Positions 34,728 through 46,521 of a stretch of 64,000 nucleotides of DNA are shown here, one piece after another. The position numbers and the translations under genes are program-made. The notes beneath the pieces are model-generated. The model saw only the letters and a list, made by a program, of their open reading frames with translations, was not told the origin of the DNA and did no database searches. The first letter of the stretch is position 1; each line of letters begins with the position of its first letter. The stretch spans positions 8,555,001-8,619,000 of the forward strand of contig NZ_JAPEQG010000001.1 of the NCBI RefSeq assembly GCF_026339735.1. Direction: 5' to 3'. Source of the stretch: Streptomyces sp. NBC_01669 (GTDB lineage Bacteria; Actinomycetota; Actinomycetes; Streptomycetales; Streptomycetaceae).

Positions 34728-35741
34728 TCAGCCGCCGAGCGCATGCACCTCGTTGAGGATCGCCCGCATCTGCGGTCCCGACTTCTGCGCGTAGTCGCCG
34801 CCCGTGTACCCCCACCAGTCCCAGCAGCCCTGCGGGTTGCCGCGCAGCAGGCTGATGTCGGTCTGCGGGTACAGGATCACCAGTTTGTTGGTGTCCGCGT
34901 ACTCGTTGAGATGGGACTCGCGGGCGAACCGGTCACCGACGAACGTGTTGTCGCTGAGGCAGCCGTGCAGCGCGACGACCAGCTTGCACGCGGCCCCGGC
35001 CGCACAGGAGTCCGGCGTGTAGAGGAAGCTGCTGCTGCCCATGCTGTACCACTGGGCCAGCCCGCCCGGCACGTACCGGTTCTGGTCGTGCCTGCTGACG
35101 GTGCCCGACTGCGTGGCGGCGGGTGCGTTCACCTGTCCCAGCCAGTGGCCGAGCATCTCGCCCTGCGGGTCGTTCCCGCAGTTGATCAGGAACGGGTAGA
35201 ACGTGGTGCCGCAGCTCAGGGGGGCGTTCGGAGTGGGCCAGCCGTGCCCCGCGGGGTCGGTGTCGTGGTACGCGGTCCGGGCGCCGAAGTCCCGGTAGAA
35301 CTGCACCCCTTCATCGCTCACCGACGTCCGCACGAGGGGGTCCTTCGTGCCGTGGTACGTGTAGACGGGCTTGCCCGCGAGGTTCGACACCGGGTCGATC
35401 CGGCCCTCCGCCGACCAGCGCCGCGCGATCTGTTCGATGCCTTCCGGGTCGGTGGAGATCAAGCCCGTACCGCAGGCGACCAGGCCGACGACGATGCCGC
35501 CCTTGCCGCAGTAGTACGGGCCTGCGGCGACAATGCCCGCGCCCTTGAACGTGCCCGAGTAGGCGACCTGCAGCTGCGAGGCCATGAAGCCGCCGGAGGA
35601 GATCCCGGTGACATAGGTGTCGGTGATGTCGAGGCGGGGGAGGCCCGGTTCACCCGCATGGGCGGGGGCGGTGAGTCCCAGGGCCGCGGCCAGTGCGGCC
35701 GCGAGGGTGACGGCGGCGGCTCGCAGGGAGCGGAATTTCAT
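34728..35741 (-). CDS. Secreted PHB-depolymerase-like esterase
   Basis: A 337-residue secreted protein. Sec signal peptide about 1-29 (MKFRSLRAAAVTLAAALAAA, cleavage near APAHAG). Lipase box GISSGGFMASQLQVAYSG gives the nucleophile Ser; VYTYHGTKDPLVRTSV carries the probable acid; the end LYPQTDISLLRGNPQGCWDW and WGYTGGDYAQKSGPQM is typical of intracellular/extracellular PHB depolymerases. Several Cys probably form disulfides outside the cell. AGGAGAG upstream of the ATG supports the start. Divergent from the GAF regulator gene. Confidence 0.9.
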   Translation of the reverse strand: MKFRSLRAAAVTLAAALAAALGLTAPAHAGEPGLPRLDITDTYVTGISSGGFMASQLQVAYSGTFKGAGIVAAGPYYCGKGGIVVGLVACGTGLISTDPEGIEQIARRWSAEGRIDPVSNLAGKPVYTYHGTKDPLVRTSVSDEGVQFYRDFGARTAYHDTDPAGHGWPTPNAPLSCGTTFYPFLINCGNDPQGEMLGHWLGQVNAPAATQSGTVSRHDQNRYVPGGLAQWYSMGSSSFLYTPDSCAAGAACKLVVALHGCLSDNTFVGDRFARESHLNEYADTNKLVILYPQTDISLLRGNPQGCWDWWGYTGGDYAQKSGPQMRAILNEVHALGG

Positions 35742-35919
35742 CGTGCGCTCTCCTTCACTGTGGGGGGTCCGTTCGGGGAACGGAGACGGACGGGGCCATG
35801 GTTGGCCGTGCATCGCCCTCCGGGAAATGGAGGTGAGCCACGCCGTCGGCGCCCGATGAGTGGAGATTTTCTCCGTCGCGCGGGGGTCACTGCCGGAACG
35901 CTGCGGTATCACTGGCCGG

Positions 35920-37707
35920 GTGACGACGACTCGTACGACTGCCACCGCCGTTCTGCTCCGCCTGCTGTGCGAGGAAGCCGACGAGGCGGCGTTCCGCACG
36001 GTCGGCGCCGAACCGGAACTGGTCGGCGAAGCCCTGGAGATACGGTCCCGGCTTGCCGCTCACCGCCGCCGCGAGGCCGCGCTCGCCGGGCTCTACGAGA
36101 CTGCCGGCGACCTTGCCTCGCTGCGCGATCTTGAGGACGTCCTGCAGGCCATCGTGCGCCGCGCCCGCACCCTCGTCGGCACCGACGTCGCGTACCTGCT
36201 GCTCTCCGACCCGGAGGAGGGAGACACGTACGTACGCGTCACCGACGGCATCACGACGGACGGCTTCAAGACCGGGAGACTCGCCGCAGGCACCGGTCTC
36301 GGCGGACTTGTCGCCGCGACCGCCGTGCCCTACCACACGGCCGACTACCCCAACGACGCCCGCTTCGAGCACACCCCGTACGTGGACGGCGTCATCGGCG
36401 CCGAGGGGCTGGTGGCCATCCAGGGCGTGCCGCTGAAATTCGGTGATCAGGTGTACGGCGTGCTGTTCGCCGCCAACCGCAGGGTGCGGCCGTTCTCACC
36501 CGACGAGGTCGACCTGCTCATTTCCCTCGCCAACCACGCCGCCCTCGCCATCGAGAACGCCACCCTCTTCGAGGAGGTCCGCAAGACCGCCGCCGTCCAT
36601 GAACGGCTCACCGCCGTCGCCCTCGACGGCGGCGGACCGACGGGACTGGCCAAGGCGCTCGCCGAGGTGCTGCGCGGCAGCGTCCTCGTCCTCGACGCAC
36701 AGGACCGGCCGCTCGCCGCAGCCGGCGTCGCACCACCCGAACGGGCAGCTCTCGTGGCGGAGATGGCACAGGCACGCGAGCGTCGCAGCTCCGCCGTACG
36801 CGGAACCTCCTGTGTCACACCGATCGTCGCCGCCGACGAGCACCTCGGCACGCTGCTGTTCGTACGCGGCGGACTCGACGCCTCCGACATCCACGCCCTC
36901 GAACGGGCCGCGCAGGCCGCCGCGTTGATGCTGCTCGGCGAGCGCACGGTCGCCGAGGCGGAGCACCGGCTGCGCGGCGAGATACTCGACGACCTGCTCG
37001 GCGCCCCGCACCGTGACCCCGAAGGGCTGGGCCGCCGGGCCGCGCTCGTCGGCCTCGACCTGGAGCGCGGCCACGCGGTGCTGGTGGCCCGTGGCGGGGA
37101 CCACGGCCGACGCCGCCGCATCACGGAACTGGCGGGCGGTCATGCGGCCAGGTCCGGCGGTGTCGCGGGCGAGTACGGCGGCAACACCGTTGTGCTGCTG
37201 CCGGGCGCCGACGATCCCGGCGGCGCCGCCCGCACCCTCGCCGAAGCCCTGACCACCGCGACCGGACACCCCGTCACGGTCGGCGCGGAGCGGGCCGCAC
37301 CCGGCGCCGCGGCTGTCGTCGAGGCACACCGCGACGCGGCTCGCTGTCTGGACGTACTGATCGCCCTGGACCGCGCCGGCGAGGGAGCGTGCCGCGAGGA
37401 CCTCGGCATTCACGGCATCCTGCTGGGCCCCGCGGGCCGCGACGAACTCGACCGGTTCGTCCGCCGTACGATCGGCCCGCTGGTCGACCACGACGCGACC
37501 CGCGGCAGCGATCTCGTGCGGACCGCGCTCACCTACTTCACCTGCGACGGCAATCTCGGTCGTACCGCCACCGCTCTGTACGTCCACGTCAACACGCTCT
37601 ACCAGCGCATCGACCGGATCTCGGCACTCCTCGGCCCGCAGTGGCGCCACGGCGACCACGGGCTCCAGGTCCACCTGGCCCTCACCATGCACCGCACGGC
37701 GGGGTGA
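35920..37707 (+). CDS. GAF-domain PucR/CdaR-type transcriptional regulator
   Basis: A 595-residue regulator. N-terminal helix, GAF domain about 60-240 (VQ-type: LEDVLQAIVRRARTLVGTDV, GTGLGGLVAATAVPYHTADY, VYGVLFAANRRVRPFSPDEV), a middle GGDEF-like/CdaR region, and a C-terminal PucR HTH (LVRTALTYFTCDGNLGRTAT, ALYVHVNTLYQRIDRISALL). Relatives activate catabolic genes in response to small ligands. GTG at 35920 is tentative; the frame is open from an ATG at 35860. Its neighbours, a divergent esterase and convergent meaB, are possible targets. Confidence 0.87.
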   Translation: MTTTRTTATAVLLRLLCEEADEAAFRTVGAEPELVGEALEIRSRLAAHRRREAALAGLYETAGDLASLRDLEDVLQAIVRRARTLVGTDVAYLLLSDPEEGDTYVRVTDGITTDGFKTGRLAAGTGLGGLVAATAVPYHTADYPNDARFEHTPYVDGVIGAEGLVAIQGVPLKFGDQVYGVLFAANRRVRPFSPDEVDLLISLANHAALAIENATLFEEVRKTAAVHERLTAVALDGGGPTGLAKALAEVLRGSVLVLDAQDRPLAAAGVAPPERAALVAEMAQARERRSSAVRGTSCVTPIVAADEHLGTLLFVRGGLDASDIHALERAAQAAALMLLGERTVAEAEHRLRGEILDDLLGAPHRDPEGLGRRAALVGLDLERGHAVLVARGGDHGRRRRITELAGGHAARSGGVAGEYGGNTVVLLPGADDPGGAARTLAEALTTATGHPVTVGAERAAPGAAAVVEAHRDAARCLDVLIALDRAGEGACREDLGIHGILLGPAGRDELDRFVRRTIGPLVDHDATRGSDLVRTALTYFTCDGNLGRTATALYVHVNTLYQRIDRISALLGPQWRHGDHGLQVHLALTMHRTAG

Positions 37708-37725
37708 GGGCCGAGGAACCGCGGA

Positions 37726-38724
37726 TCAGCCGTCGCGCGCCTCGCCCCGGAACGCGGCGAGGATCTCCTCGGCGGCGAGTGTCGCCGTCAACTCTCCGTC
37801 GCGCACGCGCTGTTCGAGAGCCGGCGTGAGGGCGCGGACTTCGGGATGGCTGCGCAGACTGTCCAGCAGCTCGTCCCGGACCATCGTCCAGGTCCAGTCG
37901 ACCTGCTGCTCGCGCCGCTTCGCGGCGAGCCGCCCCGTCGAGTCCAGCAGCGCACGGTGCTGCTCCAGCCGCTCCCACAGGGTGTCGAGACCGGTCGATT
38001 CACGGGCGCTGCACGTCAGCACGGGGGGAGTCCACGCGGCGTCGGCCGGGTGCATCAGCCGCAGTGCGCCCGCCAGTTCACGGGCCGCCGCACGCGCGTC
38101 CCGCTCGTGCGGACCGTCGGCCTTGTTCACCGCGATGGCGTCCGCCAGCTCCAGGACACCCTTCTTGATGCCCTGCAGCTGGTCACCGGTACGGGCCAGC
38201 GTGAGCAGCAGAAAGGTGTCGACCATCTGGGCCACGGCCGTCTCCGACTGGCCCACGCCGACCGTCTCCACCAGCACCACGTCGTAACCCGCGGCTTCCA
38301 TCACCACGATGGACTCCCGGGTCGCCTTGGCCACCCCGCCCAGTGTCCCGGCGGTGGGGGAGGGGCGTACGAACGCCGCCGGATCGACTGCGAGCCGCTC
38401 CATCCTGGTCTTGTCGCCCAGGATGGAACCGCCAGTACGGCTGGAGGACGGATCGACCGCCAGCACCGCGACCCGGTGCCCGAGCCCGGTGAGCATCGTG
38501 CCGAGTGCGTCGATGAAAGTGGACTTCCCGACGCCGGGCACCCCGCTGATGCCGATGCGCCGGGCGTTGCCGGACTGCGGCAGCAGCTCGCGGAGCAACT
38601 GCTGAGCCAGCGCCCGGTGATCGGGGCGGGTGGACTCGACGAGAGTGATGGCGCGCGCGATGTGCGCCCGCTTCCCGTCGAGCACTCCCTTCACATAGCT
38701 GTCGATATCGATCGTCGGAGCCAT
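37726..38724 (-). CDS. meaB: Methylmalonyl-CoA mutase-associated GTPase MeaB
   Basis: A 332-residue G3E-family P-loop GTPase: Walker A ISGVPGVGKSTFIDALGTML, DPSSSRTGGSILGDKTRME (switch region), VVLVETVGVGQSETAVAQMV (switch II) and AIAVNKADGPHERDARAA (base-recognition NKxD). It loads and protects the adenosylcobalamin cofactor of methylmalonyl-CoA mutase (MMAA/ArgK group). It is the last gene of mutA-mutB-meaB, with 12 bp after mutB, and is convergent with the GAF regulator, 18 bp apart. Confidence 0.97.
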   Translation of the reverse strand: MAPTIDIDSYVKGVLDGKRAHIARAITLVESTRPDHRALAQQLLRELLPQSGNARRIGISGVPGVGKSTFIDALGTMLTGLGHRVAVLAVDPSSSRTGGSILGDKTRMERLAVDPAAFVRPSPTAGTLGGVAKATRESIVVMEAAGYDVVLVETVGVGQSETAVAQMVDTFLLLTLARTGDQLQGIKKGVLELADAIAVNKADGPHERDARAAARELAGALRLMHPADAAWTPPVLTCSARESTGLDTLWERLEQHRALLDSTGRLAAKRREQQVDWTWTMVRDELLDSLRSHPEVRALTPALEQRVRDGELTATLAAEEILAAFRGEARDG

Positions 38725-38736
38725 CGGGTCAGCGGC

Positions 38737-40937
<2,201 letters not shown>

Positions 40938-40938
<1 letters not shown>

Positions 40939-42797
40939 TACGCCACACCCATACGGTCGAGAACGGAGGAGAGTACGGCCACCACATCGCAGCCCGCGAA
41001 GACGTACGCGTCGACATCGGGATACTCGGCGGGCCGGCCCGCGAGGAAGACCCGCTGCGCACCGGCCGCGCGCAGCGCCGAGGCCACGGCACCGGCCTGC
41101 TCGGCGTAGAGCGCGTCGCTGGAACAGAGCACCGCCAGACCTGCCCCACTGGCGGCGAAGGCTCCGGCGGCCGTCGACGCGTCCACCGACACCGGGTCGT
41201 GCACGGGCTCGATCCCGCCCGCCTGGAACAGGTTGGCGGCGAACGTGGCTCGCGCGGTGTGCGCCGACGCGGGTCCGAGCGCGGCGAGGAACACCCGTGG
41301 GCGGCTGCCCGTCGCCGCCAGATGGGCGTCCGACCGCGCGCGAAGCGCCTCGAACGCCTCGTCACGACGGACCACGGGCAGGCCGCCCGACGCGCCACCG
41401 GCGCCGGGAGCCGTCTCGCGCTCCACCGGACGCTCCGCCAGCTGAGGGAACTCACTGACCCCGGTGATCGGCTCCTTGCGTCGCGCCAAATCCTTGCTGC
41501 GCTCCGCCCAGGTGGCCGCCAGCCGCTCACCGACCAGGCCGGAGCCCAGCGCCGGGGCCTGGCCGCCCGCACGCTCGATCTCCTGGAAGAACGCCCAGGC
41601 TGCGTCGGCGAGTTCGGATGTCAGTCGCTCCACGTACCACGAGCCGCCCGCCGGGTCGATGACCCGGGCCAGATGCGACTCCTCCAGCAGGATCGTCGAC
41701 GTATTGCGGGCGATGCGCCGGGCGAACGCGTCCGGCAGACCCAGCGCGTGATCGAACGGCAGCACCGTGACCGAGTCGGCCCCGCCGACTCCCGCGCCCA
41801 GACACGCCAGCGTTGTCCGCAGCATGTTCACCCACGGATCGCGCCGCGTCATCATCACCGGCGACGTCACCGCGTGCTGACGCTGCGCACCGGCGCCCGG
41901 AGCCCCGCACACCTCGGCCACCCGCGCCCACAGCCGACGTGCCGCCCGCAGCTTGGCGATGGTCAGGAACTGGTCGGCCGTCGCCGCGTACCGGAACTCC
42001 ACCTGCGCGCAGGCCGCCTCGACGGAGAGCCCCGCCCCGGTCAGCGCACGCAGATAGGCCACACCCGTGGCCAGCGAACTGCCCAGTTCCTGGGCGGCCG
42101 AGCCACCGGCCTCGTGGTACGGCAGCGCGTCCACCGTCAGAGCCCGCAGCCCGGGGTACTCCTTCGCGCACCGCTCCGCCCAGTGCACGGCGGCCGTCAG
42201 ATCCGGAGCATCGCCGCTGCGCGCCGCCTGCCCCAGCGGATCCGCGCCGAGACTGCCGCGCACCGATGCCGCGGCAACCCCGCGCGCCTGATACAGCCGG
42301 AGCAGTTCCGTTGCCGCGGCGTCGAGTTCACCGCCCGCGTCGATCGCGAGGGGAGCCAGATCGAGGTAGACACCGTCCAGCGCCCGCGCCAGACCGGACA
42401 CCGGCACACCCGAGGTACCGCCGACCGTCAGCCACAGCGACGTGACACCGTTCTCCAGATCCGCGAGCACGGCCTCGTTCAGCCGGGCCGGATCCGTCAG
42501 GCTGTGCCGCTGCCTTACGTCCCAGCCGCCCGCCACGTTCCCCGCGGCCTTGCTGCCGCGGGTGAAGGGAGCGAAGCCCGGATATCCGGCATCGGGCGCG
42601 TCATCGCGCGAGGTGTAGAGAGGGCGGGTGATGAGCCCGTCCTCCACCGTGGTGGACAACGCTTCCTCGGCGGCCGAACCCGCGACATCCTTGCCCGACT
42701 TGCGCAGCACACCTTCGACAAGGCTCTGCCACTGCTCATGGGCTGGATCAGGGAACTCGGCGGCCAACGAAAGCCCGTCAGCAGGCAGGACCGTCAT
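40938..42797 (-). CDS. mutA: Methylmalonyl-CoA mutase small subunit
   Basis: A 619-residue non-catalytic partner of MutB. It keeps the barrel fold (GYPGFAPFTRGSKAAGNVAG, GVTSLWLTVGGTSGVPVSGL, SLATGVAYLRALTGAGLSVE) and a B12-like C-terminal domain lacking the DxHxxG motif (RVFLAALGPASAHTARATFA, VDAYVFAGCDVVAVLSSVLD). First gene of the operon. The start at 42797 gives MTVLPADGLSLAAEFPDPAH, a normal family N-terminus. Confidence 0.97.
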
Positions 42798-43186
42798 GCC
42801 TGGATGCTAGGCGAAGGCTCAGATGAGCAGCAGGGGGACCGCCTGTGACCTTGCCCTCTCCCAACGCGCTTGATCCAGTACGGACAGTGGCGTAGTCGGA
42901 GAGCCGTCGAGACCTTGGCGTTTCCTCAACCCGTGCCGGGATGTGCTCCACGGATCTGCCGCCTGCATCGCAGTTGCGAGATCATTCTCAATATCTTGTC
43001 GCATATGCGGTCCCGCGCGTGTGGGCGGGCGGTGCGCCTGCCGGGGGCCCTGATACGGCCCGCCGCTGGGTGACGCCGGAAGGGGCGCGACCCATCGCGC
43101 CGAAGGCGGATGACGTCTCACCGGCGGCCGGGACCTGGCACGTTCTCCATCGGGGCCGGTCAGGCAGGGAACGGCGAGGATGGAAC
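42798..43186. other. Upstream region of mutA; nothing else supported
   Basis: 389 bp that should contain the mutA promoter. Slightly AT-richer around 42960-43010 (ATCATTCTCAATATCTTGTC), a possible promoter area. No gene is supported. Confidence 0.4.
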
Positions 43187-43876
43187 GTGTGGCCTCATCC
43201 CGCGCGCGCCGGGGCCGCGCTCCGCCTCGGCGTCACCTCGCCGGCCCCGCACCGTCGCGGTGCCGCCTGGGCGGCCCGGAACGGCGCACTCTTTCGGCAC
43301 CGGAGCCACCTGTCCAACACGGCGTATGGCCCCCGCACCCATGACGTCGCCCGGGGCGAGGCCCGCCGCGAGGCGCAGCAGCGGCTCGACGGGCCCGGGG
43401 TCGGCCACCCCGCCCACCGGTCGTCGTGGGTGGCGCGGATGCTCGGGCGCAACGCCTGGCCCGGTACCGGCGCGCCCGACGGGAGTCCCGCGCTCGCGGA
43501 CGGTGGCGTCGTCGCCGACGAGGTAACGGAAGGGAAGCGGAGCCTCGTGATCATTGCCTCGGAGGCCACCCCCGTCGCGCTCCGCCCGTGGCGGCCGCAG
43601 AGGTCGCCGCCACGGGCAAATTGTCACAGTGCGGCGGTAAATAACCGAAGTTATGCTGCTGACATTCCATCCCTCACGAGAGGAAACGCCCGTGACTGTG
43701 GGACCAGTGGAGTACCTCGTCGTCGCATTCCCCGGCAGTCATTTCACCGGGGCCATCGCGCCGGCGCTGGCGGACGCGGTCGCCTCGAAGGCGGTGCGGA
43801 TTCTCGACCTCACGTTTGTGTACCGCGCCGAGGACGGCACGCTCGACATGGTCGAACTGGAGGACCTGGACCCTGA
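43187..43876 (+). CDS. Hypothetical protein, 3-prime end probably damaged
   Basis: From a GTG at 43187 with GAGGA 6-7 nt upstream, the frame shows strong Streptomyces codon bias (about 90 percent GC at third positions) until about 43570. The product reads AGAALRLGVTSPAPHRRGAA, RTHDVARGEARREAQQRLDG and SSWVARMLGRNAWPGTGAPD. No family is recognised. The bias is lost after SLVIIASEATP, and the frame then runs 180 bp into the next gene, which starts at 43692. The original stop was probably lost by a frameshift near 43570-43600. The real gene likely ends there. Confidence 0.4.
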   Translation: MWPHPARAGAALRLGVTSPAPHRRGAAWAARNGALFRHRSHLSNTAYGPRTHDVARGEARREAQQRLDGPGVGHPAHRSSWVARMLGRNAWPGTGAPDGSPALADGGVVADEVTEGKRSLVIIASEATPVALRPWRPQRSPPRANCHSAAVNNRSYAADIPSLTRGNARDCGTSGVPRRRIPRQSFHRGHRAGAGGRGRLEGGADSRPHVCVPRRGRHARHGRTGGPGP

Positions 43877-44120
43877 TGACCTGGTGTCCTTCGAGCCGGT
43901 CGAGGGAGTGGTCAGCGGCCTGCTGAACAGCGAGGACATCCGCGCCCTCGGAGAGAGCGTGCCGCGGGGCAGCTCCGCCGCGCTGATCGTGTGGGAGGAC
44001 CTGTGGGCGGTACCGCTCACGGAGGCCGTTCGTGCCTCGGGCGGCCGGCTGGTGGCCCATGAGCGGATCCCGGCCGACGTCGCGGAAGCGGCAGTGGCCG
44101 CCTCCGGTTCCGCCGGCTGA
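43692..44120 (+). CDS. DUF6325-like hypothetical protein
   Basis: A 142-residue protein: GPVEYLVVAFPGSHFTGAIA, VRILDLTFVYRAEDGTLDMV and SVPRGSSAALIVWEDLWAVP. This alpha/beta layout matches the DUF6325/DUF1269-related small proteins common in actinobacteria, with no known activity. The GTG at 43692 has GAGAGGA 8 nt upstream. Just upstream, ATAACCGAAGTTAT (43641-43654) is an inverted repeat that may be regulatory. Followed by a SHOCT-domain gene 58 bp away, a frequent partner, so probably one operon. Confidence 0.8.
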   Translation: MTVGPVEYLVVAFPGSHFTGAIAPALADAVASKAVRILDLTFVYRAEDGTLDMVELEDLDPDDLVSFEPVEGVVSGLLNSEDIRALGESVPRGSSAALIVWEDLWAVPLTEAVRASGGRLVAHERIPADVAEAAVAASGSAG

Positions 44121-44178
44121 ACCCGCCCCGCCCGCCAACTGTCGTCATCACCGCATCGCACTGGAAGGGGCGCACATC

Positions 44179-44520
44179 ATGCCGATTTTCCGAGGACCGG
44201 GCATGAACCGCCGCGGACCGGGACTGCTGGGCACGGTCGCGCGCACAGCCGTCGTCGCCGGAACCGCATCGGCGGTCGGTGGACGGGTCCAGAGGCGTCA
44301 GCAGGGGAAGTGGGGAGCCCAGGAGGTGGTCGCACAGCAACAGGTGGAGGAACAGCGGGCCGTACAACAGCAACAGTCCATGCAACAGCAGATGGCGCCG
44401 TCCGCGCCTGCGGCGGACGGCCTCCTCGACCGACTGGAACGGCTGGCCGAGCTGAAGAAGCAAGGCGTTCTGACCGAAGCCGAGTTCGAGGCGCAGAAGG
44501 CGAAGATTCTGGCAGGCTGA
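44179..44520 (+). CDS. SHOCT-domain protein
   Basis: A 113-residue protein. An N-terminal Gly/Arg-rich and weakly hydrophobic segment (LLGTVARTAVVAGTASAVGG) is followed by a Gln-rich linker (about 50-72) and the C-terminal SHOCT motif DRLERLAELKKQGVLTEAEF, EAQKAKILAG. SHOCT is a short oligomerisation helix pair found in stress and envelope proteins. Likely co-transcribed with the DUF6325-like gene. Confidence 0.85.
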   Translation: MPIFRGPGMNRRGPGLLGTVARTAVVAGTASAVGGRVQRRQQGKWGAQEVVAQQQVEEQRAVQQQQSMQQQMAPSAPAADGLLDRLERLAELKKQGVLTEAEFEAQKAKILAG

Positions 44521-44585
44521 CCCGGCCGCCGCCCACCGCCCCGTTCCCGGCGTTTTCCTTTGTCGATCTCCCGGCAGCCTGCGAG

Positions 44586-44608
44586 TTGATTCGGCCGAGC
44601 CGAATCAA
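44586..44608. promoter_or_regulatory. Perfect inverted repeat upstream of phosphatase gene
   Basis: TTGATTCGGC-CGA-GCCGAATCAA, 10-bp arms and 3-bp spacer, 36 bp before the phosphatase start and 66 bp after the SHOCT gene. AT-rich arm ends fit an operator. It could also act as a weak terminator for the upstream gene. Confidence 0.6.
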
Positions 44609-44644
44609 TTCATCAGCCGTGTCCGGAGTAAGGGGAAGTCCATC

Positions 44645-45442
44645 GTGCAGACCGCCAGGCCCGTTCCGGCAGCCACCGTCATCAATATGCGCGACCTCGG
44701 CGGCATTTCGTTGGGTCCCGACCGCCGCGTCCGGCCCGGTGCTGTAGTGCGCTCCGGTCAGCTCAGTGAGCTCGACACGGTGCACGACCCGGCAGTGACC
44801 GCCCTCGGTATCCGCACGGTCGTCGACCTGCGGACCGCGGATGAGCGCACGGCGGCCCCGGACCGTCTGCCGCCGGGAGCCCGGCTGTTCGTCGCCGACG
44901 TCCTCGGTGACAAGCCGGGCGTGGCACCCGCCCGGCTGCGCGCGCTGCTCGCCGACCGGGTGGCCGCGGACGAATTGCTCGGGGGCGGAAAGGCCGAGGA
45001 ACTGTTCGCGCAGACATACCGGCAGATGGTGCTGTCGCCGGGCGCCTCGGCCGCGTACCGGGCCTTCGTCGAGACGGCCGCGGACGACGGGGCCCGTCCG
45101 GTGCTCTTCCACTGCACGGCGGGCAAGGACCGCACCGGCTGGGCCACCGCATTGCTCCTGCTGATGGTCGGGGCGTCGCGCGAGGTCGTACGTGCCGAGT
45201 TCCTTGCCGTGAACCCGGTGGTGCGGACCGCCTTCCGTCCGTATGTGCAGGGCTTCCTGGACGCAGGGGGCGACCCGGAGATCGCCGCCGCGATCATCGA
45301 GGTCCGCCCCCGCTATCTCGACGTCGCCCTGGATGCCATGGACGAGCGGTGGGGCGGACTCGACGGATATGTGCGTGACGGGCTGCGGATCCCCGAGCCC
45401 GTGGTGGAGCGGCTGCGAAGCCGGCTGGTGGTCTCCAACTGA
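44645..45442 (+). CDS. Tyrosine-protein phosphatase (PTPB/Siw14-like)
   Basis: A 265-residue protein-tyrosine/serine phosphatase. The family N-terminus NMRDLGGISLGPDRRVRPGA with VVRSGQLSEL is present. The catalytic P-loop is VLFHCTAGKDRTGWATALLL (Cys and Arg of C-x5-R in HCTAGKDRTG). It resembles the lipid/tyrosine phosphatase group of Mycobacterium PtpB. GTG start at 44645 with AAGGGGAAG 8-10 nt upstream. An inverted repeat precedes it. Confidence 0.92.
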   Translation: MQTARPVPAATVINMRDLGGISLGPDRRVRPGAVVRSGQLSELDTVHDPAVTALGIRTVVDLRTADERTAAPDRLPPGARLFVADVLGDKPGVAPARLRALLADRVAADELLGGGKAEELFAQTYRQMVLSPGASAAYRAFVETAADDGARPVLFHCTAGKDRTGWATALLLLMVGASREVVRAEFLAVNPVVRTAFRPYVQGFLDAGGDPEIAAAIIEVRPRYLDVALDAMDERWGGLDGYVRDGLRIPEPVVERLRSRLVVSN

Positions 45443-45476
45443 TCCCGGAACCGGTCGTCGACAGGGGATCCGCGGG

Positions 45477-45504
45477 TTGACTTGATACCCCTAGGGGGTA
45501 TGTT
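45477..45504 (+). promoter_or_regulatory. Copper-type (CsoR) promoter
   Basis: Sigma-70-like hexamers TTGACT (45477-45482) and TATGTT (45499-45504) lie 16 bp apart. Filling the spacer is ATACCCCTAGGGGGTAT (45485-45501), which matches the known CsoR operator (ATACCCC-GGGGTAT). The downstream gene is therefore probably repressed by CsoR and induced by copper. Confidence 0.85.
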
Positions 45505-45549
45505 GTTGGCCTGTCGGAAGCGCCCGCTTCCCCGTCGATGGAGGCCGTC

Positions 45550-46461
45550 ATGAACAACGGACTGAAGATCACCGTCTTTGCCGCCGCGCTTGCCGCGACC
45601 TTCGGGACGGCGTACGGCGTCGGCAAGGGGGCCGACCCGCTGGTCTCCACCGGCGCTCACGCGCCGCAGCAGCACAGCGGCCACGGCGCCACCGGGCGGG
45701 ACGGCGCCGCCGAGCACGGGCCCGGCGGACTGCAGATATCCGAGGACGGCTACACGCTGGCGCTCGACACGCCCGCGGTCGCCGCGGGCGGCCGAACCGG
45801 GATCCGGTTCGCGATCGAGGACGACGCCGGTCGCAAGGTCACCGCCTTCCGGCGCGAACACGGCAAGGAACTGCATTTCATCCTCGCCTCGCGCGACCTC
45901 ACCGAGTACCGGCATCTGCACCCCGTCCGCGCGGCCGACGGCACCTGGTCGACCTCCGTCGATCTGCCGAAAGCCGGTGACTACCGGGTATTCGCGGACT
46001 TCACCCCGGCCGCCGAAGGCGCCGAGAACCTCACGCTGGGCGCGGATCTCCCGGTCTCCGGCACCTACCGCCCCGCCGCTCCGCCCGTCGCCCGCACCAC
46101 GGCCGAGGTCGAGGGCTACCGGGTCGCCCTCGGTGGCGAACTCCGGGCCGGCCGGGAGAGCGAACTCGAACTGACCATCAGCCGCAACGGAAAGCCGGTC
46201 ACCGATCTGCAGCCCTATCTCGGCGCTTACGGGCACCTGGTCGCCCTGCGCTCGGGCGACCTCGCCTATCTGCACGTCCACCCGAACGACGGCGGTCCCG
46301 GACCGGCGGTCTCCTTCACGGCGACGGCGCCCAGCGCGGGCACGTACCGCCTGTTCCTCGACTTCCAGCACGAGGGGAAGGTCCGCACCGCCGCCTTCAC
46401 GGTCGAGGTGGAACCCTCGGTGAGGACCCGGATCGGGGCGAACAGCGGGCACCAGCACTGA
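45550..46461 (+). CDS. Copper-regulated secreted protein, function unknown
   Basis: A 303-residue secreted or membrane-anchored protein. Signal/anchor MNNGLKITVFAAALAATFGT, then a His-rich stretch (APQQHSGHGATGRDG). Two beta domains follow, each with His-rich motifs: FRREHGKELHFILASRDLTE with YRHLHPVRAADGTW, and YLGAYGHLVALRSGDLAYLH with VHPNDGGPGPAVSF. It ends GHQH. The pattern suggests extracytoplasmic copper binding. GGAGG 5 nt before the ATG at 45550 fixes the start. The CsoR box upstream supports a copper role. Confidence 0.85.
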   Translation: MNNGLKITVFAAALAATFGTAYGVGKGADPLVSTGAHAPQQHSGHGATGRDGAAEHGPGGLQISEDGYTLALDTPAVAAGGRTGIRFAIEDDAGRKVTAFRREHGKELHFILASRDLTEYRHLHPVRAADGTWSTSVDLPKAGDYRVFADFTPAAEGAENLTLGADLPVSGTYRPAAPPVARTTAEVEGYRVALGGELRAGRESELELTISRNGKPVTDLQPYLGAYGHLVALRSGDLAYLHVHPNDGGPGPAVSFTATAPSAGTYRLFLDFQHEGKVRTAAFTVEVEPSVRTRIGANSGHQH

Positions 46462-46521
46462 GGGGTCGGCCCTCGGTATCGTGGGGGGACGGGATCATGG
46501 GTTCTCCGAGAGGGGCGTACG

